From: an uncultured Sediminibacterium sp.
Lineage (GTDB): Bacteria; Bacteroidota; Bacteroidia; Chitinophagales; Chitinophagaceae
Direction: 5' to 3'
DNA: 8,943 bases
Assembly: GCA_937907555.1 (NCBI GenBank)
Contig: CALEST010000086.1
Coordinates: 1-8,943, forward strand
The translations under genes and the position numbers were made by a program. The notes under the pieces were generated by a model. The model did not search any database, was not told the origin of the DNA, and saw only the letters and a list, made by a program, of their open reading frames with translations. Shown here piece by piece: positions 1-5,869 of this stretch (the first letter of the stretch is position 1; each line of letters starts with the position of its first letter).

Positions 1-1
1 C

Positions 2-430
2 ACATTGCGCTTTGTGTTGTTTGCCAACGAAGAGAATGGAATGAGAGGAGGTAATAAATACGCAGAAGAAGCAAAGAAGAACAATGAGAAGCATGTATTT
101 GCTTTAGAGTCTGATGCAGGTGGATTTACACCAAGAGGATTTGGCTTTACGGCAAGTGCAGAGCAATTAGCTAAGATTCAGCAGTGGCTGCCATTGTTAA
201 AACCTTATGGAACCGATTTCTTACAAGCCGGTGGCGGTGGAGCAGATATTGGTCCTTTGAATAAAACTTTTGGTACACCCATTGCCGGATTGATGCCGGA
301 CAGCCAGCGTTATTTTGATATTCACCATGCCCGCTCCGATGTTTTTGAAAATGTAAACAAAAGAGAATTGAATCTGGGAGCAGTGAATATGGCGGCACTG
401 ATTTATTTAGTTGACAAATACGGACTATAA
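2..430 (+). CDS. M28-type zinc exopeptidase, C-terminal part (5' end outside window)
   Basis: This is the C-terminal ~142 residues of a metallo-exopeptidase. The reading frame is open from base 2, so the TTG at base 5 is internal and not a start. The M28 signature is visible. FANEENG (bases 20-40) carries the paired glutamates, of which the first is normally the catalytic base and the second a zinc ligand. ESDAGG holds an aspartate zinc ligand (codon 113-115). FDIHHARSD contains the paired histidines (codons 323-328), one of which is normally the last zinc ligand. The core therefore appears intact. In this family the enzyme uses two zinc ions to remove N-terminal residues or split dipeptides. 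It is usually exported in Bacteroidota, but the signal peptide would lie outside the window. The stop is followed one base later by the next gene, suggesting coupled translation. Some databases label such proteins M20/M25/M40 metallohydrolases. The exact substrate cannot be told from this part. Confidence 0.88.
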   Translation, partial: TLRFVLFANEENGMRGGNKYAEEAKKNNEKHVFALESDAGGFTPRGFGFTASAEQLAKIQQWLPLLKPYGTDFLQAGGGGADIGPLNKTFGTPIAGLMPDSQRYFDIHHARSDVFENVNKRELNLGAVNMAALIYLVDKYGL

Positions 431-431
431 T

Positions 432-830
432 ATGACAATGAAAAAATTTGCCTGGAGCGCAACCACCATCATTCTTTTAGTGTTGGCTGGTTTTATTTAC
501 TGGCGTTACTATTTTGTGTATTCTGAAGGAACGAAAGCGGGTATTCTGAATACTTTTCAGCAAAAAGGATTTGTGTTTAAAACCTATGAAGGCAATTTAA
601 TTCAGAGTGGATTTAAAGCCAATGTGCAGAGCAATGAATTTGTGTTCAGTGTAGTAGATAAAAAAGTGGCGGATGTGCTCAATCAGAATTCGGGCAGAGA
701 AATTAATGTGCATTACAAAAGGTATTTAGGTGCTTTGCCCTGGAGAGGCGTAGAAAAATACATTGTTGACAGTATTTTAGAAGTGAGGGGGCTGGGAAAT
801 GAAACCATCATTGCTCCCAAGCAACATTAA
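432..830 (+). CDS. small single-pass membrane protein of unknown function
   Basis: A 132-residue protein with an N-terminal membrane anchor (about residues 6-24, after two lysines) and a ~105-residue soluble part, probably facing the periplasm. After the anchor comes YSEGTKAGIL, then GFVFKTYEGNL, and near the C-terminus a PWRGVEKYIV segment. This pattern resembles a small Bacteroidota family sometimes mislabelled '6-phosphogluconate dehydrogenase'; no Rossmann fold or dehydrogenase motif is visible here, so that name should not be used. The frame is open back to 411, inside the peptidase gene. I prefer the ATG at 432 or the one at 438 (MKKF...), because both place the lysines just before the hydrophobic stretch; 432 is one base after the upstream stop. 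No Shine-Dalgarno is seen. It is probably co-transcribed with the peptidase and ends shortly before a terminator at 872. Function unknown. Confidence 0.8.
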   Translation: MTMKKFAWSATTIILLVLAGFIYWRYYFVYSEGTKAGILNTFQQKGFVFKTYEGNLIQSGFKANVQSNEFVFSVVDKKVADVLNQNSGREINVHYKRYLGALPWRGVEKYIVDSILEVRGLGNETIIAPKQH

Positions 831-850
831 GCCTTGCAGAGAAAATTTGG

Positions 851-1546
851 CTAAGCCTGCAATAAAAAGATTACCGGAATTTTATGTAGTTCCGGTATTT
901 TTTTGCCCCATTCTTTTACCGTAAGTGTTACAATGCTTTCATCAGGCGCAGTAATATTTTTGCCCACACAGATGCGGGTTTCGGGCTTACAGGCACTCAG
1001 TAAATCTTTCATCATCTGGTTGTTCCGGTAGGGCGTTTCAATGAATATATGCGTACACTGATTGCGAAGTGAATCTTCTTCCAGCGACCTGATTTTCTTT
1101 TTTCTTTCTGAAGGATCAATCGGCAGGTATCCGTTGAATTGAAAACATTGTCCGTTCATGCCACTGGCCATTAAGGCCAGTAAGATAGAACTGGGTCCTA
1201 CTAAGGGTTTTACGGGATATCCGTTTTGTTGTGCTGCTTCTACCAGCACTTGCCCCGGATCTGCAATACCCGGACATCCTGCTTCACTTACAATACCAAT
1301 GGTATGTCCTTCTTTTAAAGCTTTTAAAAAATGCTGAACAACTGCGGCTTCGGCTTTATGAATCGCCTGCCACTGATAATTGTCAATCACCATTTCTTTC
1401 CAGATTTTTTTGAAGAAGCGGCGGGTTGTTTTCTCATTCTCTACAAAAAAATACGTACACTGTTCTACCCCTTCCTTTACATAAGCAGGAATGGTTTCCA
1501 GTGCGTCTTCGTATAGCACAGTTGGTATGAGTAATACCTTACCCAT
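851..1546 (-). CDS. short RsmI-like SAM-dependent methyltransferase (tetrapyrrole methylase fold)
   Basis: A 231-residue protein of the tetrapyrrole methylase superfamily, nearest to RsmI. The N-terminal strand MGKVLLIPT is followed by the diagnostic loop GIVSEAGCPGIADPG (residues 84-98), which corresponds to the VALVSDAGTPGISDPG loop of RsmI and helps form the SAM pocket. Next come PLVGPSSILLALMASG (114-129) and ETPYRN (170-175), matching the YE-PHR region of RsmI. True RsmI, which 2'-O-methylates C1402 of 16S rRNA, is about 280 residues with an extra C-terminal part; this protein stops at the end of the methylase domain. It is therefore probably the short paralogue found in Bacteroidota, and its substrate is not evident. 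The ATG at 1546 lies inside the end of the EI24 gene (8-base overlap), which implies translational coupling. Its last codons overlap a terminator for the opposite strand. Confidence 0.87.
   Translation of the reverse strand: MGKVLLIPTVLYEDALETIPAYVKEGVEQCTYFFVENEKTTRRFFKKIWKEMVIDNYQWQAIHKAEAAVVQHFLKALKEGHTIGIVSEAGCPGIADPGQVLVEAAQQNGYPVKPLVGPSSILLALMASGMNGQCFQFNGYLPIDPSERKKKIRSLEEDSLRNQCTHIFIETPYRNNQMMKDLLSACKPETRICVGKNITAPDESIVTLTVKEWGKKIPELHKIPVIFLLQA
872..904 (+). terminator. intrinsic terminator for the plus-strand pair, inside the opposing gene
   Basis: The stem TACCGGAA (872-879) pairs with TTCCGGTA (890-897). On the plus-strand RNA it extends by a U-G pair (880/889) and a U-A pair (881/888) to ten pairs with a six-base loop. 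Seven T follow directly (898-904). It lies 42 bases after the small membrane protein gene. The whole hairpin falls within the last codons of the minus-strand methylase gene (about residues 217-225). Read on the minus strand the stem is followed by ATC and then five T (868-864), but the 880/889 pair becomes A-C, so the plus direction is clearly the better terminator. Confidence 0.72.
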
Positions 1547-2327
1547 GGTTGTTCTGTATTTTCTCCAAAGCTTCTTTTTTAAGCGGGTAAATGCTTAAAG
1601 TGGCAGCCACTACTGCATAGGCAGGGGCTAAAATCCATCCGATTACAGGAAGCAAATGAAAGAGATAAAATACAAGACCATTTCCGATGGCCAGCCCTTT
1701 ATGTGCCGATACAAAAGCAATGCTTTCAGCAGCAGATTTTTTGTGTCTTTCCATGCTGTAGTCTAACATGGAAAATCCATAGTAATAACACTCCAGAATC
1801 AATGCCAGAAAAGGAGTAAGCCAGCCTAATATGGGAATCAGACTTAGAAAAATAATGCTGAGCACATAAACGGTTTGCCAGAGACTGTTTCGGATAGCCA
1901 GTTGTATGCCACGTAGAATGTCTTTCAAAAACTGACTGGTATTGAAAGGAAAATCCTTGTTCTCTAAAATGGCTTCTGTTTTTTCACTTAAATAGGCAAA
2001 CAGCGGAGACCCAATAATCAGGAACAAATATTTAAAAAGCGAAAAATAGAATAGCATGAGTAAGATCCAGAGCAGCATGCTTCCCATAGTGAAAATAAAT
2101 CCGAGAAAACCACTGTCGATTGTATCCAGCCATCTCTTCAGTCCTGTTTTGAGTGCAATCCATTCAATGGCATTGTTGGCGCTTTGACTAAAAAAATACA
2201 TGCCTGTAACAAAAAGCAACATGTATAGAAATCCGGGAACAATGATCCATTTCCAAAGTTTATGTGCTTTTATGAAACGGTGTGCTGCTCCGTATGCCTG
2301 TATTGATATGATTATTTCTTTTAGCAA
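1539..2327 (-). CDS. EI24-domain integral membrane protein
   Basis: A 262-residue polytopic inner-membrane protein of the EI24 family (related to the CysZ/DUF540 group). Hydrophobic stretches lie at about 25-47, 74-108 (long, perhaps a hairpin), 149-187 (probably two passes) and 211-243. The family-typical end is visible: GNGLVFYLFHLLPVIGWILAP (214-234), where glycines and prolines interrupt the helices. The start is the TTG at 2327. No ATG occurs in frame until residue 36, which would delete the amphipathic N-terminus and half of the first membrane segment, and the frame upstream closes at a TGA (2381-2379) without an ATG or GTG. The N-terminus KEIIISIQAYGAAHRFI looks right for the family. 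CysZ moves sulfate in other bacteria, but nothing here points to sulfur metabolism, so the substrate is left open. It lies 34 bases after porP and overlaps the methylase gene. Confidence 0.85.
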   Translation of the reverse strand: MLKEIIISIQAYGAAHRFIKAHKLWKWIIVPGFLYMLLFVTGMYFFSQSANNAIEWIALKTGLKRWLDTIDSGFLGFIFTMGSMLLWILLMLFYFSLFKYLFLIIGSPLFAYLSEKTEAILENKDFPFNTSQFLKDILRGIQLAIRNSLWQTVYVLSIIFLSLIPILGWLTPFLALILECYYYGFSMLDYSMERHKKSAAESIAFVSAHKGLAIGNGLVFYLFHLLPVIGWILAPAYAVVAATLSIYPLKKEALEKIQNNHG

Positions 2328-2361
2328 CCGGGGGTTTTTGCCAAAGATAGCAAATAGGATT

Positions 2362-3372
2362 TTAAAACTTGGGACAGTTCACAGGACGCTCTGTATTGGG
2401 TCTTCTGATATAAATCAGAGAAACTTCAATTCCACCTCTGTTCATGGAAGCGGTTCTTAATGAAGAAGTATTGTAATCGTAGGTGGCACCAATCCGGATA
2501 TTGTTAAACTCAATACCAATATAAGGGATGATGGCATCTTTCATTCTCATCCATGCACCAATATACAAACTCGTTGGATTGAGCTGATCAGGGGTTGCAT
2601 TCAGTTGAATGGCGCCACCTATAATGGTTTGCGATGCCTGTGCCTGAAAACTCTGTGATCCGCTCAGGTGAAGGGTAGTAGAGGTACTCAAAGGAAAATA
2701 TGCCCCCGCATGAATATTGGTTCTGGGTTTTAAAGCATATTCCGCTCCAGTGAAAGATTGCCTTGGTCTGTTGATATGGTACATGCTGATACCAAAATAA
2801 AAATTGTTATAATCGTTGGTGCTGCCGTTGTATAACAAACCTGCATTCAAATCGAGATATTTTGATTTCAGTGTGCTATTATTGAAAATTTCCGAAGTTA
2901 CCCTGGTAAAACCTGCTGTAGTTAACTGATCTTCAAAATTGAGATTGGTGGTATTAATAAACATATTGGCATATGTTCCCTGAAAACCCAACCCAATCTG
3001 ATGCATGCCGTCTTCGTCTAAACTTTTATGATAGGCAGTTGAAAAACTTCCGTAATTAAACTGAACAGCGCCGTTGCTGCTATTATCATTGAATCCCATG
3101 AACCCTACGCCCCAGGTATCGCCTCTTTGCATTTTATTTTGCATGATTTGAAAATCGATGGAAGCGGTTGCAGTGGTAAATGCATTGTTAATGCCAGGCC
3201 ATTGATTGCGATAATTGCCTGCTATACGATAGGTGCCAAAAAATTTACCTGTAAAAGCAGGGTTTAAAGTGAGTGGAGAAGAAAAAAATTGCGAAAAATG
3301 CGGATCCTGTGCCTGCAACACCAAAGACAAAACAGCCCCCCATCCCATAAGCAGAATTCTACGCATACTCAT
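2362..3372 (-). CDS. PorP/SprF family type IX secretion system membrane protein
   Basis: A 336-residue outer-membrane protein. A signal peptide (residues 1 to about 22, ending LQAQ) is followed by the family hallmark DPHFSQFFSSPLTLNPAFTG. Later come YRNQWPG, a run of alternating strands typical of a beta-barrel, FYFGISMYHINRP (about residues 193-205), and a C-terminus NCPKF close to the usual CPRF. PorP and SprF are outer-membrane proteins of the type IX secretion and gliding machinery. SprF is needed for surface display of the adhesin SprB and most paralogues pair with one large secreted adhesin. No adhesin gene is adjacent here, so this is an orphan copy whose partner is unknown. The ATG at 3372 is chosen because a perfect AGGAGG sits 5 bases before it; the ATG at 3366 (MRRIL) is possible, 11 bases from the same site. 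It follows upp by 72 bases. Confidence 0.92.
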   Translation of the reverse strand: MSMRRILLMGWGAVLSLVLQAQDPHFSQFFSSPLTLNPAFTGKFFGTYRIAGNYRNQWPGINNAFTTATASIDFQIMQNKMQRGDTWGVGFMGFNDNSSNGAVQFNYGSFSTAYHKSLDEDGMHQIGLGFQGTYANMFINTTNLNFEDQLTTAGFTRVTSEIFNNSTLKSKYLDLNAGLLYNGSTNDYNNFYFGISMYHINRPRQSFTGAEYALKPRTNIHAGAYFPLSTSTTLHLSGSQSFQAQASQTIIGGAIQLNATPDQLNPTSLYIGAWMRMKDAIIPYIGIEFNNIRIGATYDYNTSSLRTASMNRGGIEVSLIYIRRPNTERPVNCPKF

Positions 3373-3377
3373 TAGTT

Positions 3378-3383
3378 CCTCCT
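3378..3383 (-). promoter_or_regulatory. perfect Shine-Dalgarno AGGAGG before porP
   Basis: The minus strand reads AGGAGG, then AACTA, then ATG (3372). This is the only gene start in the window with a recognisable Shine-Dalgarno. The starts of upp, ade, the PAS gene, the EI24 gene, the methylase and the beta-propeller gene have A-rich or unrelated leaders. Because Bacteroidota seldom rely on this pairing, the site may mark special translational control. Confidence 0.65.
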
Positions 3384-3401
3384 AAAGATACAAATTAATC
3401 A

Positions 3402-3414
3402 AGGCTTGCAGCCT
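3402..3414 (-). other. small hairpin in the upp-porP gap
   Basis: Minus-strand AGGCT, GCA, AGCCT forms a perfect five-pair GC-rich stem with a three-base loop in the 72-base gap between upp and porP. It is followed by TGATTAATTTG and not by a clean T run, so it is at most a weak terminator. It could equally be a processing or leader structure, or chance. Confidence 0.3.
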
Positions 3415-3444
3415 GTTGGGCTATGTAACTGGTCAGGGTCTTTT

Positions 3445-4098
3445 CTAGGATTGCATTTTCGATCCAAATGCCAAATCTCCTGCATCTCCCAGTCCAGGAA
3501 CGATATATGATTTGGCAGTTAGTTCCTCATCAATGTCTCCGCACCAGATTTTTACATCAGTACCACATTCTCTTTCCAGGAATTCAATACCAACAGAACA
3601 AGCTATGGCTACCACTACGTGGAAGCTTGACGGATTCCATTCTGCTTTCATGTGCTGAATGGTTTTTACCACTGAAGCTCCGGTAGCCAGCATGGGATCA
3701 GAAATAATGACAACCCTGTTATTTAAATCCGGACAACTCATGTATTCCATGCTGATTTCGAAGCTTCCGTCTCTGTGGTGTTTGCGATAAGCGGATACAA
3801 ATGCATTGTCTGCCTTGTCAAAATAGTTCAGCATGCCATTGTGCATGGGTAATCCTGCTCTTAATATGGTGGCTAAAACCGGTTGGTCTTTTAATAATTT
3901 ACTTTCGTGTATTCCCAGCGGGGTAGCAACTTCAACCGTTTCCCAGGGAAGTTCCTTGCTGATTTCGTAAGCAGCAATTTCTGCAATCCTTTCCAGATTT
4001 CTTCTGAAACGCATGCGGTCGCCTTGCACATTTACGTTTCTTAACTCTGCTACCCAGTTATTTAGCAGACTATGCTGCTCACTTAAATTGATCACCAT
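3445..4098 (-). CDS. upp: uracil phosphoribosyltransferase
   Basis: A 217-residue enzyme that joins uracil to PRPP to give UMP in pyrimidine salvage in the cytoplasm. The PRPP-binding loop is VVIISDPMLATGASVVKTI (residues 129-147), with the family core DPMLATG at 134-140. The uracil-binding C-terminal stretch YIVPGLGDAGD lies at 198-208, followed by the usual FG. The segment ATILRAGLPMHNGML (76-90) also fits. Length is slightly above the ~208 residues of the E. coli enzyme, through small extensions at both ends. The loop ends GAS where many relatives have GGS, a conservative change. The ATG at 4098 fits the family N-terminus. It lies 41 bases after ade, so the two salvage genes are probably co-transcribed. 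No PyrR attenuator is visible upstream. Confidence 0.95.
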   Translation of the reverse strand: MVINLSEQHSLLNNWVAELRNVNVQGDRMRFRRNLERIAEIAAYEISKELPWETVEVATPLGIHESKLLKDQPVLATILRAGLPMHNGMLNYFDKADNAFVSAYRKHHRDGSFEISMEYMSCPDLNNRVVIISDPMLATGASVVKTIQHMKAEWNPSSFHVVVAIACSVGIEFLERECGTDVKIWCGDIDEELTAKSYIVPGLGDAGDLAFGSKMQS

Positions 4099-4139
4099 GA
4101 CGAAAGATTGAGTTGCGAAAATACGGTTTTTACCGAGGG

Positions 4140-5858
4140 TCAGGACAAAAACGAAAAGCGGTCTCCATCAAATAATCCCTTGTCACTTAATTTTAAATGA
4201 GGGATTACCAGAAGGGCCATAAAGCTAAGTGTCATGAAAGGAGCGCCGAGCTGACTCCCCAGACTTTTTGCCATGGCATCAATGGCCGTGTATTGTTCTG
4301 CTACTTCAAATCCGTCAATGGTACTCATAAGCCCGGCCACCGGCAAGGGCAGTACTTTTTGTTCGGAGCCGTTTACACAACTAATACCGCCTTCTGCTGC
4401 TATTACTGCATTGATAGCTGCCATCAGTGCTTCATCGGTTGCACCTACTGCTACTATATTGTGGCTGTCGTGGGCTACGGTGGAGGCGATGGCGCCGGTG
4501 CGGAAACCAAAATTTTTAATGAATGCTTTTGCAACCGGCGCCATATGGTACCGGTTCACTACTACCATTTTTAAACAATCCTGCTCAGGATTACTGATCC
4601 ATTCCCCGTTTTTCTCCAGACCCTGCATCATGATCCGATTGGTAATGAGATGTCCATCCAGTGCTTCAATCACCGGTATCATGCCAGCTTCCTGCGGATA
4701 ATCGCCAATCTTTACCCGCAAGTCATCCAGCGTAACTGGCTTGCAGGAAAAGCGATTGATGGGGGTGGCAGAAACGGAAGGGATGATGGATTTTAATGGA
4801 GCTGAGCTTTGTTGTTCTGTAGTTGTCGTTTGACTTTTTTGATTGGTTGCGATTTCGTTCTTCGTTCTGTTTATTAAAAGCGCCTGCCCGTTAATATAGG
4901 TTTGGGTTACTTTAAAATGAGTAAGGTCTTCTACTACAATAAAGTCGGCAGGGTCGCCCACGCGAATGATTCCCACATTCAGTTTGTAATGTTGTACCGG
5001 ATTAATGCAAGCCACTTTTAAAATATTGAAAATGTCCAGCCCTTTGGCAACGGCTCTTGCACACAATTGATTAATATGTCCTTCTACCAGACTGTCCGGA
5101 TGTTTGTCGTCGCTGCAGAACATGATACTGTTCGGATGATCGTCGATGAGTTCTGCCAAAGCTTCAAAGTTTTTGGCAGCACTTCCTTCCCGAATGATAA
5201 TCTTCATGCCATAGGATAATTTGTCTACGGCTTCTTCCATGGTAAAACATTCGTGATCGGTGGAAATGCCTGCTTCTATATACTGTTTGGCCAATGCTCC
5301 GGTAAGGCCGGGGGCGTGGCCATCCACGGGCTTACCGGCCCGGTGTGCTGCTGCAATTTTTTTCATGACTTCGGGGTCATTGTGCAGCACGCCGGGGAAA
5401 TTCATCATTTCACTTAAATACTTAATATCATCGGATGCTAAAAGTTCAGCTACCTGATTGCTATCTAAAGAAGCCCCTGCTGTTTCAAAAATAGTTGCGG
5501 GTACACAGCTGGGGGCACCAAAGTTGAATTTGAAAGGCACTTGCTTTCCGTTCTCAATCATGAATTGCACTCCTTCCATTCCACATACATTGGCAATTTC
5601 ATGTGGATCACTTACTGTAGCAACAGTTCCGTGTAAAACAGCAATTCTGGCGAATTCACTGGGAATCAGCATACTGCTTTCAATATGCACATGGCTGTCT
5701 ATAAAGCCTGGCATTATATATCCTCCGGTGTCAATATCATTTTCTGATACCGCTTCTATGGAAGAAATTTTTTGATTGACGATGTTTACACGTGCAGGGA
5801 AAATCTTTTTGTTATGTATATCAACCAGCTGGGCTGTAATCGTAAATTCAATATTCAT
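4140..5858 (-). CDS. ade: adenine deaminase
   Basis: A 572-residue amidohydrolase that deaminates adenine to hypoxanthine and ammonia in purine salvage; length matches the ~577 residues of the B. subtilis enzyme. The N-terminal beta-sandwich leads to GGYIMPGFIDSHVHIESS (residues 45-62), whose HVH is the metal-binding pair. Further active-site motifs are SDPHE (83-87), DGHAPGL (179-185), TDHE (200-203) and SDDKHP (249-254), the SDD holding the conserved aspartates. The C-terminal domain typical of Ade (not of simple amidohydrolases) follows, with VAHDSHN (461-467) and an end close to the usual GLFD...F. Between the halves lies a low-complexity stretch rich in Thr, Gln and Ser (about residues 331-366) that looks like an added flexible linker. 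The enzyme binds Fe or Mn in characterised relatives. It begins 11 bases after the PAS gene and precedes upp by 41 bases. Confidence 0.95.
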   Translation of the reverse strand: MNIEFTITAQLVDIHNKKIFPARVNIVNQKISSIEAVSENDIDTGGYIMPGFIDSHVHIESSMLIPSEFARIAVLHGTVATVSDPHEIANVCGMEGVQFMIENGKQVPFKFNFGAPSCVPATIFETAGASLDSNQVAELLASDDIKYLSEMMNFPGVLHNDPEVMKKIAAAHRAGKPVDGHAPGLTGALAKQYIEAGISTDHECFTMEEAVDKLSYGMKIIIREGSAAKNFEALAELIDDHPNSIMFCSDDKHPDSLVEGHINQLCARAVAKGLDIFNILKVACINPVQHYKLNVGIIRVGDPADFIVVEDLTHFKVTQTYINGQALLINRTKNEIATNQKSQTTTTEQQSSAPLKSIIPSVSATPINRFSCKPVTLDDLRVKIGDYPQEAGMIPVIEALDGHLITNRIMMQGLEKNGEWISNPEQDCLKMVVVNRYHMAPVAKAFIKNFGFRTGAIASTVAHDSHNIVAVGATDEALMAAINAVIAAEGGISCVNGSEQKVLPLPVAGLMSTIDGFEVAEQYTAIDAMAKSLGSQLGAPFMTLSFMALLVIPHLKLSDKGLFDGDRFSFLS

Positions 5859-5869
5859 TTTAATTTTTT

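Noticed and set aside
5..7. TTG at base 5 as the start of a short complete peptidase gene
   Set aside because: It falls just before the FANEENG metal motif, so the upstream half of the M28 domain would be missing; the gene simply continues off the left edge.
171..398. Minus-strand open frame opposite the peptidase gene
   Set aside because: It lies wholly within the conserved peptidase frame and its translation has no recognisable domain.
1231..1516. Plus-strand open frames opposite the methylase gene
   Set aside because: They are antisense to conserved SAM-binding segments and have no start signal or motif.
3383..3390. TATCTTTA on the minus strand before porP as a Bacteroidota -7 promoter box (TAnnTTTG)
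   Set aside because: It matches in all but the last base, but transcription would start on or after the AGGAGG, removing the Shine-Dalgarno, and no TTG lies at a suitable distance upstream.
4124..4135. CGGT-TTTT-ACCG hairpin between ade and upp as a terminator
   Set aside because: The stem has only four pairs and is followed on the minus strand by TATTTTCG, too weak to call.
4197..4701. Two plus-strand open frames (4197-4574 and 4273-4701) opposite ade
   Set aside because: Both are antisense to the conserved C-terminal domain of adenine deaminase, overlap each other and show no protein-like motif.
5260..5775. Plus-strand open frames 5260-5457 and 5458-5775 opposite the N-terminal half of ade
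   Set aside because: They are shadows of the amidohydrolase frame with no motif of their own.
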